Source of the DNA: Cellvibrionaceae bacterium
Lineage (GTDB): Bacteria > Pseudomonadota > Gammaproteobacteria > Pseudomonadales > Cellvibrionaceae
NCBI GenBank assembly: GCA_028281575.1
Contig: JANQJP010000009.1
Coordinates: 1 to 64,000, forward strand
DNA: 64,000 nucleotides
Direction of reading: 5' to 3'
Positions within the stretch are counted from its first letter, which is position 1. Each line of letters begins with the position of its first letter. Positions 27,392 through 36,736 of the stretch are shown here, piece after piece. The notes below the pieces were generated by a model. That model worked only from the letters and a program-made list of their open reading frames with translations. It searched no databases and was not told the DNA's origin. A program made the translations under genes and the position numbers.

Positions 27392-27508
27392 TGCTGAGCA
27401 ATAATTAAAGAGCTCCGCTATATTTATATAAGCTCTGCATTGGCGTTTAACTTTCTCCGCCTGCAGAGGGTAGAATAGAACTATTAATCACTGAACCTAG
27501 GAACACTA

Positions 27509-27982
27509 ATGTTAGATAATTGTAAATCTGCTCTGGAGCGTTGGGGTGGCGTGAGTGAGATCATCGACAAATGGCTGGAAGAACGCCAGCAACTGCTCGT
27601 CGATTACTGCATGTTATCTGATAACGTTCAGGTAATGGATAACGTGAGCTGCGGCAACCAATTACAGCCTCTGTGCCAAATCTTGGTTGACTATGTCTCT
27701 GCCGGTCACTTTGAGATATACGATCAACTTGTAAAAGAAGGCAAAGAACTCAACGATAAAGAGGGGCTTAGAACTGCAGGTGAGCTCTATAAAATTATCG
27801 ACTCTACCACCGAGTACATTCTCGATTTCAACGACAAATACCAAGAAATAGATGACCTAGACGCAATTGAAAACGATTTATCCCGCTTGGGTGAAGTACT
27901 CGCGACCCGTTTTGAATCAGAAGATAAAATGATTGAAGTGTTGCATTTCGCGCACCAAGACCAGCTGGAGCAGAACGCATAA
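27509..27982 (+). CDS. rsd: Regulator of sigma D (Rsd/AlgQ)
   Basis: 157 residues, the usual length. The all-helical Rsd fold begins LDNCKSALERWGGVSEIIDKW, a conserved start, and includes the VDYVSAGHFEIYDQLV segment. Rsd/AlgQ binds region 4 of the housekeeping sigma factor and favours alternative sigma factors; in Pseudomonas it also affects alginate and siderophore genes. It sits between dsbB and a WD40 lipoprotein gene on the same strand. Confidence 0.93.
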   Translation: MLDNCKSALERWGGVSEIIDKWLEERQQLLVDYCMLSDNVQVMDNVSCGNQLQPLCQILVDYVSAGHFEIYDQLVKEGKELNDKEGLRTAGELYKIIDSTTEYILDFNDKYQEIDDLDAIENDLSRLGEVLATRFESEDKMIEVLHFAHQDQLEQNA

Positions 27983-28069
27983 AGCCTGCTCAGTCTCATT
28001 TGGGTTCCGGCAGTTTCATATTTGCGCTGCTATGCTTAAAGGCGAACCGAAAGCCCTGGCGCCCCATCG

Positions 28070-29074
28070 ATGAAAAAAAAGTTTTTCATTTCACTTTTTG
28101 TGTGTGCTTTAGCTGCATGCACAAAAACACCTTCTCCCACTCACTCACTTGAAGTCGCAGCGAAAGGGTTTCATTCAGCGGCAATCAGTGAGGATGGCGC
28201 GTTTGTTCTGGTCGGCTCCATTTACCACGGCGGCAGTTTTTGGCGAATGACGGATGAGGAAAGACTATTTAACTGGAACCATCAATCCGACGAGCTGACC
28301 ACTATTGTTGCGGCCGATTTTTCTGACAACGGCAAATGGGCAGTTAGCGCTGCACCTCATACCATGGTGCTTTGGAATACGGATAGCGGAAAAGGTGAAC
28401 GGTATTGGACCGCTCCGGCCGAGGTACTCGATATAGAATTAAACCGACAAGGAAGTATCGCATTGCTCGGACTTGAAGATCACAGCGCTGTAATTTTCGA
28501 TATTCGTCGCGGCGGCATTCGACGGGTCTTCCAACACCAAAACCGCGTTCGTAGCGTAGATTTTTCTGCACAAGCCGATATTGCCATTACCGGCTCCGAA
28601 GATTATACGGCATCCATTTGGGATACAGCGTCCGGCGAGCGCATGACAACAATACGCCACGAAGACGACGTTCAGTTTGTGCAGCTTTCTGATGACGGCA
28701 ACGTGGCCCTGAGCGTTAGCAAATACGACAAAGCGCTCATATGGAAAACGCGAGACGCTGAAATCGTTACGGAAATTCCGCTAAATGCCGAACATTTAAA
28801 ACGCGGCATACGCTTTACCTCCGCGCGATTCAGTGCGGACAATCGCCTGCTTGTTACCGGGAGGCCAGACCAAATTGTCCAACTCTGGGAAATCGAAACT
28901 GCGCGCGAACTGGCTAGATGGAAACTGCCAAAACGCAATGCATGGAAACCGACGAGCGCAGCAGTACTCGATGTCGCTTTTGACAAAAATAACAGTACCA
29001 TCATCGCTGCGGCATCAAATGGCTTTGTCCACCACTTGGAATTAGCAACTGATAGATCACCTCAGGGCAATTAA
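28070..29074 (+). CDS. WD40-repeat lipoprotein
   Basis: 334 residues. The lipoprotein signal ends ALAAC with Cys17, and no Asp follows it, so outer-membrane placement is likely. The rest consists of about six or seven WD40 blades, seen as repeated SEDGAFVLVGS, SDNGKWAVSA, DIRRGGIRRVFQHQNRVRSVDFS and ASIWDTASGE units. It probably forms a beta-propeller for protein contacts. It is inserted in the otherwise conserved dsbB-rsd-FKBP-algP neighbourhood. Its stop shares the bases TTAA with the stop of the convergent FKBP gene. Confidence 0.87.
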   Translation: MKKKFFISLFVCALAACTKTPSPTHSLEVAAKGFHSAAISEDGAFVLVGSIYHGGSFWRMTDEERLFNWNHQSDELTTIVAADFSDNGKWAVSAAPHTMVLWNTDSGKGERYWTAPAEVLDIELNRQGSIALLGLEDHSAVIFDIRRGGIRRVFQHQNRVRSVDFSAQADIAITGSEDYTASIWDTASGERMTTIRHEDDVQFVQLSDDGNVALSVSKYDKALIWKTRDAEIVTEIPLNAEHLKRGIRFTSARFSADNRLLVTGRPDQIVQLWEIETARELARWKLPKRNAWKPTSAAVLDVAFDKNNSTIIAAASNGFVHHLELATDRSPQGN

Positions 29075-29787
29075 TTTCTAACTTCTGGTTGTAGAACTTT
29101 TATAAGCGCCAACTCAAAAACTAACGTAGATCCTGGCGGAATGTCCCTGGTGCCATTTGGGTACGCCAGATCGTAAGGAAGATAGACTTTCCACACATCC
29201 CCCTCCTGCATTAACTGCAAAACTTCCGTCCATCCCCGGATAACGCCATTTAGTGGAAAAGTCACTGGCTCACCACGTTCTTTAGAGCTGTCAAACACGC
29301 GGCCATCAACGAAAGTACCATGATAATTTACCAAAACAGAATCGCTTATCGCTGGTGCGGCACCGCCACCAGATTGCAATATTTCATACTGCAAACCAGA
29401 CCTTGTTTGCGTCACCTCTTCACGCTGCGCATTCTTTTGTAAAAACGCTCTGCCAACAGCCATATTTTCAGCCCGAGCATTCGCGTTTATCGCCTCTCGT
29501 TGCAAGCTCTGAAAAGTGATACGCATGCTATGCAGCTCTTCTTCACTCAATCTCAATTTGGCATTTACCTTTACGTCGTCAAATGCACTTTTCAAAGCGG
29601 TCACATCTATCGCGATGCCAGCTTCGTCAATTTGTTTAGCCGTTGAAAAGCCTATGAGGTAACTGATTTTTTGTTCAAGGGTATTGAGCTCGACCGCCTC
29701 AACTCGCTTGAGCTCATCACTTTCACTCTGCACATGAAATGCCATAACGAAAACCCCAGCAGCTAGAGAACAGTACGCTTTATTCAT
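29071..29787 (-). CDS. FKBP-type peptidyl-prolyl isomerase, exported
   Basis: 238 residues. A signal peptide (about 1-20) precedes an FKBP_N dimerisation domain (about 30-125) and an FKBP_C catalytic domain (about 140-235, with VLVNYHGTFVDGRVFDSS, the VIRGWTEVLQLM segment and LPYDLAYP). This is FkpA/Mip architecture, so it is probably a periplasmic folding helper. It corresponds by position to PA5254 next to algQ and algP. It is convergent with the WD40 gene and divergent from algP. Confidence 0.93.
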   Translation of the reverse strand: MNKAYCSLAAGVFVMAFHVQSESDELKRVEAVELNTLEQKISYLIGFSTAKQIDEAGIAIDVTALKSAFDDVKVNAKLRLSEEELHSMRITFQSLQREAINANARAENMAVGRAFLQKNAQREEVTQTRSGLQYEILQSGGGAAPAISDSVLVNYHGTFVDGRVFDSSKERGEPVTFPLNGVIRGWTEVLQLMQEGDVWKVYLPYDLAYPNGTRDIPPGSTLVFELALIKVLQPEVRN

Positions 29788-30037
29788 AATTAATCACTCA
29801 CAAAACACTAAATATTTAATTCAACTATCAATATCTATACAAGTCAGGTCATTGAAAGCTTGCAGATAAAAACTTACCAATCAATCCAATTATTTAAAAA
29901 AAAGAAAAAAATACCAGTAAAAATTCTTATACCGCATAATTTTTTTTACACTCAATATACATTTTTTGGAAAAACGGGTTATCATTTATATGCATCCACT
30001 CTCCACCCTTTAACACTTAAACATCAGGTAAATAACC

Positions 30038-30928
30038 ATGGCCGCCAAAAAGAAAGTTGTCGACCCTATCGCTGCTCTGGAAAAAGAAATTGCATTGACA
30101 TCCGCAAAGCTTACGAAAGTTCGTGACCAACAACTTTCTGCGGCAGAACGTGCTTTCGCCAGTGCGAGCAAGAAACTTACCACTGCAGTATCAAAGCTAT
30201 CATCCTTAAGGGACAAGGCTAAGGCCGCTGCCGCATCGGCAAAAGGACGAAAAACAGCTGCTGCGACCGCACGCGTTGCTAAAGTTAAAAAAGCTGTTGC
30301 CGATCAGGCCGAATTGGTAGCTAAACTTAAGAGCGACGCTAATCAGGCCAAGGTTGATGTCGCCGCTGCCAAAACTGTCGTGAAAAATGCTGCGGCTATG
30401 GACAAAGCTATCGCTAAAGCTAGCAAACTCGCCAGCAAAAAACCCGCTCGAAAAAAACGTACAGCCACACCGGCAACAAGCAACGCAAAACCAGTAGCCA
30501 AGAAAGTCACCATCAAGAAGAAGACCAGGGCAAAAACGACGACTAAAAAGGCAACCGTTAAAAAAGCCCCCGCTCAAAAAGCCGTGACAAAAGCCAAACC
30601 TAAAGCTGCGGCTAAAACAACGAAACCAAATGTTAAACCGAAAAGTTCGGTAAAACCAAAAGCAAAGGCAGCTCCCAAGCCAAAGGCTTCCGTTAAAACA
30701 ACCAAACCCGAAGCCAGCAAACCCGCTTCTACTTCAGCACCTCAACCACAAACCGCTGTCACGACAAAACCTGCAGAACCTAAAGCCGTCACGCCACCAG
30801 TAGCAGCGCCCTCTGCACCGAAAACTGTGGACAAACCTGCAGCAGCCAAACCAGACACAACAAAACCTGAAGCTGCTAAAACGACAGCGTCAGACGCAAA
30901 CAAACCACAGAGTTTGTTTGACAAGTAA
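30038..30928 (+). CDS. algP: AlgP-like, histone H1-type Lys/Ala/Pro-rich protein
   Basis: 296 residues. The N-terminal third (about 10-115) is Ala/Lys-rich and helical, possibly a coiled coil. The C-terminal two thirds is a low-complexity tail built from KPA, KPKA, TTKP and APKP units, like the KPAA repeats of Pseudomonas AlgP (AlgR3). Such proteins are thought to bind DNA non-specifically. The location beside rsd/algQ and an FKBP gene supports the name. The tail differs from classic KPAA repeats by having much Thr and Val. A strong terminator follows. Confidence 0.82.
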   Translation: MAAKKKVVDPIAALEKEIALTSAKLTKVRDQQLSAAERAFASASKKLTTAVSKLSSLRDKAKAAAASAKGRKTAAATARVAKVKKAVADQAELVAKLKSDANQAKVDVAAAKTVVKNAAAMDKAIAKASKLASKKPARKKRTATPATSNAKPVAKKVTIKKKTRAKTTTKKATVKKAPAQKAVTKAKPKAAAKTTKPNVKPKSSVKPKAKAAPKPKASVKTTKPEASKPASTSAPQPQTAVTTKPAEPKAVTPPVAAPSAPKTVDKPAAAKPDTTKPEAAKTTASDANKPQSLFDK

Positions 30929-30945
30929 ATGAGGCGTCTTAGCAA

Positions 30946-30984
30946 AAAGGCCGCGGATAAACAAACATCCACGGCCTTTTTTGT
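30946..30984 (+). terminator. Rho-independent terminator after algP
   Basis: A GC-rich stem (GGCCGCGGAT with ATCCACGGCC, one mismatch) closes an eight-base loop and runs into TTTTTTG. It lies 18 bases after the algP stop. Read from the other side it also follows the convergent TIGR02444 gene. Confidence 0.85.
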
Positions 30985-31007
30985 ATTCGCTTAGTGCTGG
31001 GAAACGT

Positions 31008-31535
31008 CTAATCACATAAGCCCAGGAGCTTTTCCGAGTGTCTACTCGCCTTCGGAACTTTTAAAAACTCCAGATAATAGTACAAGGTCAAATCTGGGAA
31101 CTCGTTTAAGGTTACAGCCGATGGCTGTTCTGCCTCAAGAAAGCGTGACGTGAGGTCTTGTAGTCGCTGTAGAAATATTTTTTCCGCCGTCAATTCCGCA
31201 TTAACAATATGCTTGTTAATCAGCTTGGCTTGCACGCGTGTAAAGCCGGCCGCCTCATTTACAACACGTCGAACTTCACGCAGGCGACTGAGCGTAAGCT
31301 GTGAAAGCGTGTCCACCGTGATAAGCACGTCATCAAGCCACTCGGCCGAAAGTCCGACCTGCTGTTTTTCCAGCCAGCAGCACCACAAAATAAGGTTAAC
31401 ATTCGCGTGATAATCATTTTGGAGCTTCAGACAAAGACTCTCCATTTCTTTTTGGTCATAAACGCGGAAAGCGAAATTAACCAGGCCTTCGCTCCAAGAG
31501 TTCGCCAGGGCAGGTTGAACGGGTAGCTGCTGCAT
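31008..31535 (-). CDS. TIGR02444-family protein
   Basis: 175 residues, soluble and helical. Conserved features include LWCCWLEKQQVGL in a Trp/Cys-rich helix and LREVRRVVNEAAG. The family is found beside algP and an ABC ATPase gene in Pseudomonas and has no known function. It is convergent with algP here, which keeps the neighbourhood. No motif indicates an enzyme. Confidence 0.8.
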   Translation of the reverse strand: MQQLPVQPALANSWSEGLVNFAFRVYDQKEMESLCLKLQNDYHANVNLILWCCWLEKQQVGLSAEWLDDVLITVDTLSQLTLSRLREVRRVVNEAAGFTRVQAKLINKHIVNAELTAEKIFLQRLQDLTSRFLEAEQPSAVTLNEFPDLTLYYYLEFLKVPKASRHSEKLLGLCD

Positions 31536-31728
31536 GCAAGGTTTCCGTCATTGAAAAATTTTCGGGGAGTGCGGTTTAGCATAGTTCAAGTCTGTGGATA
31601 AATCCTCAAACTCGATCTCACTTTCCTTACTAACCATGCGGCAATTCACACAACGGGGAATTTTTTGCTGCATGCACTTGACAAGTAAAAATTACAAAAC
31701 CTTTCCCAAATTAGAAACCAACTAAGGA

Positions 31729-32430
31729 CTATTCCGGGCTCGCGTCAACGGTCTCAAAGAGCAAATCCCAGACCCCGTGCCCCAAGCGAGTCCCCCGCTT
31801 CTCAAATTTAGTTATCGGGCGGAAATCCGGGCGCTCCGAGAACTGGTACTCACCCGCTGCGTTGGTGAAATTTGGCGTCAGACTCATAACTTCCATCGCA
31901 TGCTCAGCGTAAGCTTCCCAATCTGTCGCCATATGGAATAGCCCACCTGGCACCAATTTCTGGTGTACCGATTGCGCAAACTCAGGTTGAACAATCCTTC
32001 GCTTGCCGTGCTTTTTTTTATGCCACGGATCAGGGAAGTACAACTGGAACCGAGCAGCACACGCACCGGGGATACAATCGCTTAAAACATCGAGCGCATC
32101 GGCGAGATAAACTTTGAGGTTTTCTACGCGCAGTTTTCCCGCCTCGTTTATCAAACGGCCAACACCGGGAGGGTGCACCTCAATGCCTATGAAATTTAAC
32201 TCTGGCTGCTTTCGCGCCATCTCCAGCAACGAATCCCCCATGCCGAAACCGACCTCGATGACGAGCGGCGCTGACCGGGAGAACAGCTCTGCAGGATTTA
32301 TGCATCCGTCGTGCAGGCTCAGACCGTAAATGGGCCACCAGCGCTCAAACGCGCGCTGTTGAGCTTCCGTCATTCGACCTCCGCGAATGACGTAGCTGCG
32401 AATGGGTTTTTGCTTAAATTCGGTTTTCAT
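31729..32430 (-). CDS. trmB: tRNA (guanine-N7)-methyltransferase TrmB
   Basis: 233 residues. A class I methyltransferase that forms m7G46 in tRNAs using S-adenosylmethionine. The SAM-binding motif VIEVGFGMGDSLLEMA and the substrate-site FPDPWHKKKHGKRRI are intact, and the C-terminal TKFEKRGTRLGHGVWDL motif is present. A 17-base gap separates it from the upstream DUF423 gene. Confidence 0.95.
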   Translation of the reverse strand: MKTEFKQKPIRSYVIRGGRMTEAQQRAFERWWPIYGLSLHDGCINPAELFSRSAPLVIEVGFGMGDSLLEMARKQPELNFIGIEVHPPGVGRLINEAGKLRVENLKVYLADALDVLSDCIPGACAARFQLYFPDPWHKKKHGKRRIVQPEFAQSVHQKLVPGGLFHMATDWEAYAEHAMEVMSLTPNFTNAAGEYQFSERPDFRPITKFEKRGTRLGHGVWDLLFETVDASPE

Positions 32431-32447
32431 TGGTCATAATTAAATCG

Positions 32448-32837
32448 TTAAGTAGCGAATTTTAATTTCGCAAAGGCGATGGCGAGCGTTAGCCACCCGA
32501 GAATTAAGCACAAACCACCAACAGGAGTAATTGGCCCCACCCAACGGGGACCATCAAACGCCAATACAAACAGGCTGCCCGAAAACAGCAAAACACCAAG
32601 GACGAAAAATAGTGCCGCAAACATCAGAGCAGTATTGTTTGGAAAATGTAAAGTGAATAGCCCGCACAACAGCAGTACTACTGCGTGTACACTGAGATAT
32701 CTCACCCCGGTTTCAAAAACAGCGAGCATCGGCGCTGAAAGCACGTTCTTTAAACCATGCGCGGCAAACGCACCGAGCACAACTGCTAGCCCACCAAAGA
32801 CACTGCCAACAATGAGAATGGACTTGGTTGAAAGCAT
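32448..32837 (-). CDS. DUF423 membrane protein (YgdD type)
   Basis: 129 residues from the ATG with the better upstream site; an ATG at 32855 is an alternative. It has four predicted transmembrane helices. The conserved start IVGSVFGGLAVVLGAFAAHGLK and the GPITPVGGLCLILGW C-terminal pattern identify the family. Its function is unknown; it is an inner-membrane protein. It probably shares a transcript with trmB. Confidence 0.87.
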   Translation of the reverse strand: MLSTKSILIVGSVFGGLAVVLGAFAAHGLKNVLSAPMLAVFETGVRYLSVHAVVLLLCGLFTLHFPNNTALMFAALFFVLGVLLFSGSLFVLAFDGPRWVGPITPVGGLCLILGWLTLAIAFAKLKFAT

Positions 32838-32874
32838 CGTTCTCGACCCCAACATTCAATAATTCACCAGCGAC

Positions 32875-32902
32875 AAAAAAAGCCGCTATAAGCGGCTTTT
32901 AT
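32875..32902 (-). terminator. Rho-independent terminator after rpoH
   Basis: GCCGCT and AGCGGC form a stem with a three-base loop, flanked by A- and T-runs on both sides. On the minus strand seven T follow the stem. It lies 33 bases after the rpoH stop and before the DUF423 gene. Confidence 0.85.
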
Positions 32903-32934
32903 AAGAAACGAGGAACTCGCTAAACTACTAGAAA

Positions 32935-33789
32935 CTACGCCTCCATAGAGGCTTTAACTTTTTGCATTGCATTCTTTTCCAGCTGTCGGATACGCTCTGC
33001 AGAAACGCCATATTTATCGGCGAGCTCATGCAAGGTCGACTTTTCTTCACTTAACCAACGCTGCTGGAGAATATCCCGGCTGCGATCATCGAGCTCGTTC
33101 ATGGCTAACTCAAGACCATTCACGCTATTTTCTCGCCAATCTGCCGTTTCGAGCATCACTGATGGGTCGTATCGCTTATCTTCGAGATAATTGGACGGCG
33201 CCTGATAGGCAGTATCGTCATCATCATCAGTACCGGCATCAAATGCAGCATCAAATGCAGCCAAGCGACCTTCCATTTCGTGAACATGCTTCACTTCAAC
33301 ATTCAGGTCTTTTGCAACGGCGTTAGCCTCTTCATTTGTCAACCAGGCCAATTTTTTCTTTTGTCCGCGCAAATTGAAGAACAGCTTGCGCTGTGCCTTC
33401 GTAGTTGCAACTTTAACAATACGCCAGTTACGTAGTATGAATTCGTGAATTTCGGCTTTGATCCAGTGCACAGCAAAACTGACCAGACGCACGCCTTTTT
33501 CCGGGTTAAAACGCTTAACCGCCTTCATCAAGCCAACATTACCCTCTTGAATAAGATCTCCCTGATTCAAGCCGTAACCAGCATAAGATTTCGCGATGTG
33601 TACAACAAAGCGCAGATGAGACATAACCAAGCGGCGAGCGGCCTCAAGATCATCGTTATAATACAGATCTTCAGCTAGCTGCTTTTCTTCATCAGCCGTC
33701 AGTACTGCAATACCATTAACAGTTTGCATATAGGCTGCCAGGTTTTGACCTGGAGCGAGTGCATCTACTGTTTGTAAACTGGTTCCCAT
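32935..33789 (-). CDS. rpoH: Heat-shock sigma factor RpoH (sigma-32)
   Basis: 284 residues, normal for the family. Region 2 includes [18 protein letters not shown] and the region 2.4 [16 protein letters not shown]. The RpoH box QRKLFFNLR, which distinguishes sigma-32, is intact, and region 4 ends [25 protein letters not shown] site precedes the ATG. It directs RNA polymerase to chaperone and protease genes. The ftsYEX-rpoH order is the standard gammaproteobacterial one. Confidence 0.96.
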   Translation of the reverse strand: MGTSLQTVDALAPGQNLAAYMQTVNGIAVLTADEEKQLAEDLYYNDDLEAARRLVMSHLRFVVHIAKSYAGYGLNQGDLIQEGNVGLMKAVKRFNPEKGVRLVSFAVHWIKAEIHEFILRNWRIVKVATTKAQRKLFFNLRGQKKKLAWLTNEEANAVAKDLNVEVKHVHEMEGRLAAFDAAFDAGTDDDDDTAYQAPSNYLEDKRYDPSVMLETADWRENSVNGLELAMNELDDRSRDILQQRWLSEEKSTLHELADKYGVSAERIRQLEKNAMQKVKASMEA

Positions 33790-33927
33790 GTATTCCTCCG
33801 AAACAGACAGCCCACAATTCTAGCATCCAAACCTAATGCGTTCCAATTTGTGGAATTTTTACCTAGTGTTGGGCCTAATTTGTCGTTTTCAAGCCCAAGT
33901 TCATACAGTTTTTTAGACCGTGATACG

Positions 33928-34947
33928 CTATTTGGGTTCAATTTTAGCCAAATGTCTACCTACGGCGACCTGGGCGCCAAGCCAACCTATGAGTGTGCCA
34001 GAAACAAGCATTACCAAAGCATCGAAGGGGCTTAACCCCCGCATACGGAAATCAGATTGATACGATTCCGCAATCCCGCGCACCGACGCTGCCAACATCT
34101 CGAAACCCACCATAACAATGACACAGGCCAACAAACCACCAATCAGGCCATAAAGCCCTCCGGAATAGAGCAAGGGTCGCCTGACAAAGCCATTTGTGCC
34201 ACCAACAAGCTTGATGACCACGATCTCCTCTTTACGGTTTTCAATCACCAAGCGAATCGTATTACCGATAGCCAGTAAGGCACCGAAGACGAGTAATCCC
34301 GCCAGGAAAAATACAACCTGTCGTACCAGGCCAGTTATCGCAATAAAACGCTGTACCCACTGCAGGTCGACGCCAGCTTCCTCGACTACGGCCTCCTTCT
34401 GGAATTCAGACGCAATTTCCCGCTGTATTTGAGGCGCCAAATAATCAGGCTGGAGTTCAACTTCAATCGCTGAAGGTAGCGGATTTTGCTCCAGACCCGA
34501 AAGCGCAGAACCAAAGCCGCTGGCAAGTTCAAATTCAGCAAGCGCATCGCCAGCGGAAATATACACTGTCCGTTTTACCCGCAAGTCGTTGTCCAGTTTT
34601 TTCCTAAGTACGTCAACAGCTTGATCGGAGGCGCGCTGATGCAGGTAAAGCGTCAGTTTTGGATTGGTATCCCAGCGCTCTCCCAGCTGCTGAAAATTAA
34701 ATAGAACGAGGATCAGGATTGCGGGTAGCGACAGCGCAATTGCAACAACCGCGGAGGTGAGCACTGTTTGCGCAGGTTGCGCGCACACGCGATCAAATGC
34801 TGCCTGGTAGGAGCTGCGGTGGTGTTGAAAATAACTGTCTAAGCGATCCCGCACACTGCGTTTGTTAGTGCTGGCACCCAGATTATCACGCACTGGCGGT
34901 GCGGAATGCTTGGGTGGTAACCGACGCGAAGCCCCTCGATTCATCAC
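33928..34947 (-). CDS. ftsX: Cell division protein FtsX
   Basis: 339 residues. The cytoplasmic N-terminus is followed by four transmembrane helices (about 64-86, 210-232, 258-282 and 305-327) and a periplasmic domain between the first two, which in E. coli recruits the EnvC amidase activator. It overlaps ftsE by four bases. With FtsE it forms an ABC-type complex at the division septum. Confidence 0.95.
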   Translation of the reverse strand: MMNRGASRRLPPKHSAPPVRDNLGASTNKRSVRDRLDSYFQHHRSSYQAAFDRVCAQPAQTVLTSAVVAIALSLPAILILVLFNFQQLGERWDTNPKLTLYLHQRASDQAVDVLRKKLDNDLRVKRTVYISAGDALAEFELASGFGSALSGLEQNPLPSAIEVELQPDYLAPQIQREIASEFQKEAVVEEAGVDLQWVQRFIAITGLVRQVVFFLAGLLVFGALLAIGNTIRLVIENRKEEIVVIKLVGGTNGFVRRPLLYSGGLYGLIGGLLACVIVMVGFEMLAASVRGIAESYQSDFRMRGLSPFDALVMLVSGTLIGWLGAQVAVGRHLAKIEPK

Positions 34948-35633
34948 TCACCCTTCCCAACATGCTCACTGAGCAGACCATCAAAAACCAACTCTCCCGC
35001 CTGGAGCGCCATAACGCGTTTATTCATACGTTTGATTAACCCGTGATCATGGCTGGCGATCAGCGTGGTGACACCGACCTCAGTGAACTGCTCAAACAAC
35101 GACATAATTTCAGCGGACAAAGCGGGATCCAAATTACCCGTGGGCTCGTCAGCCAAAAGTACGGGAGGCTTATTTACAATAGCACGCGCAATGCCGACCC
35201 GTTGTTGCTCTCCCCCGGAAAGTGCAATAGGCTGCTGTCTTTCTTTATCGAGCAAACCCACCTTGTCGAGCGCTGCACGCACGCGCCGACCGACCTCTTT
35301 GGAACTGTAGCCCTCAATCTGCAGAGGCAGCGCGACATTCTCAAATACATTGCGATCGAACAGCAAGTGATGATTCTGAAAAACTACGCCAAACTGTCGG
35401 CGATGATGCGGCACTCGCCTACGTGAAATACGATTGACATTGCGACCACCAATAACCACTTGGCCACTAGTGGGCCGTTCAATCAACATAATTAACTTCA
35501 ACAAAGTACTTTTGCCCGCACCGGAATGACCAGTCAAAAACACCATTTCACCCGCCTCAAGCTCGAAGCTCACGCCGCAAAGCGCATCGTTACCCCCTGG
35601 ATAGCGTTTGTATACCTGACTAAAACTGATCAC
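34944..35633 (-). CDS. ftsE: Cell division ATP-binding protein FtsE
   Basis: 229 residues, a complete ABC ATPase: Walker [10 protein letters not shown] (about 35-43), signature [14 protein letters not shown], Walker [13 protein letters not shown] and the H-loop ASHDH. The first residues [14 protein letters not shown] are typical. It works with FtsX in septal cell wall hydrolysis and lies between ftsY and ftsX as in E. coli. Confidence 0.96.
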   Translation of the reverse strand: MISFSQVYKRYPGGNDALCGVSFELEAGEMVFLTGHSGAGKSTLLKLIMLIERPTSGQVVIGGRNVNRISRRRVPHHRRQFGVVFQNHHLLFDRNVFENVALPLQIEGYSSKEVGRRVRAALDKVGLLDKERQQPIALSGGEQQRVGIARAIVNKPPVLLADEPTGNLDPALSAEIMSLFEQFTEVGVTTLIASHDHGLIKRMNKRVMALQAGELVFDGLLSEHVGKGE

Positions 35634-35699
35634 TGGCGCGATCGACCCCTAATGAAGTTGGTTAGGTTCATTATTATTCATTTGAAACGAAGCACTTGC

Positions 35700-36701
35700 T
35701 TACCCGGTAAAGAGTGCTTCGACAAACGCCTCCGCGTGAAATGGCTGGAGATCATCAACACCTTCACCGACACCAATATAACGCAGAGGCACACCAAATT
35801 TTTTGGCTAAAGCAAACACAATACCCCCTCGCGCGGTGCCATCCAACTTGGTAAGTGCCAAACCCGTCACACCCGCAGCATCGCGAAACTGGTCAAGCTG
35901 ACTTATCGCGTTTTGTCCGGTACCTGCATCCAACACCAACAAAACCTCATGCGGCGCATGTTCGTCGAGTTTAGCCATCACACGTTTCACTTTGGCGAGC
36001 TCATCCATAAGATTGCTCTTATTGTGCAAACGCCCGGCGGTGTCGGCGATAAGCACATCTATGTCTCGAGATTGAGCAGATTGCAAAGCGTCGTAGATAA
36101 CCGAAGCACTATCGGCGCCGGTATGTTGCGCAACGACAGGAACCTCGTTACGCTCCCCCCAAGTCTGCAACTGTTCAACGGCCGCTGCGCGAAACGTATC
36201 TCCCGCGGCCAGCATGACGCTGCGTCCCTCATTTTGGAAACGTTTAGCCAATTTACCAATGGTTGTCGTTTTGCCGACACCATTGACACCCACCACCAAA
36301 ATAACAAAAGGCTTAGCTTGTGAATGCGGGACCAGCGGACTTTCAATGGGGCGCAACATGTCGTGCAAAAGCGACTTTAGCTGCGCGTGCAAGGCCTCTG
36401 CATCCGCCAGCTCCCTGCGCGCAACCTTGTCGGTCAAAGCGTCGATAATCTCTTCCGTTGCGTCAACACCGACATCCGCCGTTAACAGCAAGGTTTCTAA
36501 CTCTTCCAACACCTCATCATCAATGCTCTTTTTACCAAGCAACAAATCGCCCAGACCCGATGAAAGTGGCTTGCTGGTACGGCTGAGACCGGCCTTAAAC
36601 CGCTCGAATAAACCGGGCTTTTTTTGCTGTTCGTCCTGATGAGCTTCTTTGTGTGAGCCTTCACTCGACTCAGAGTTGCTTTTTTTCCGATTAAAAAACA
36701 T
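35700..36701 (-). CDS. ftsY: Signal recognition particle receptor FtsY
   Basis: 333 residues from the ATG with a GAG site at good spacing. The open frame extends upstream to 36776, but those codons overlap the divergent rsmD start and look non-coding. An acidic A domain (about 1-45) precedes the NG GTPase: GVNGVGKTTTIGKLA, DTAGRLHNKSNLMDEL and TKLDGTARGG. It docks the signal recognition particle and ribosomes at the inner membrane. Confidence 0.95.
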   Translation of the reverse strand: MFFNRKKSNSESSEGSHKEAHQDEQQKKPGLFERFKAGLSRTSKPLSSGLGDLLLGKKSIDDEVLEELETLLLTADVGVDATEEIIDALTDKVARRELADAEALHAQLKSLLHDMLRPIESPLVPHSQAKPFVILVVGVNGVGKTTTIGKLAKRFQNEGRSVMLAAGDTFRAAAVEQLQTWGERNEVPVVAQHTGADSASVIYDALQSAQSRDIDVLIADTAGRLHNKSNLMDELAKVKRVMAKLDEHAPHEVLLVLDAGTGQNAISQLDQFRDAAGVTGLALTKLDGTARGGIVFALAKKFGVPLRYIGVGEGVDDLQPFHAEAFVEALFTG

Positions 36702-36736
36702 GATGAATTTCTCTAAAGTGATAGCGGCCCCAAATA

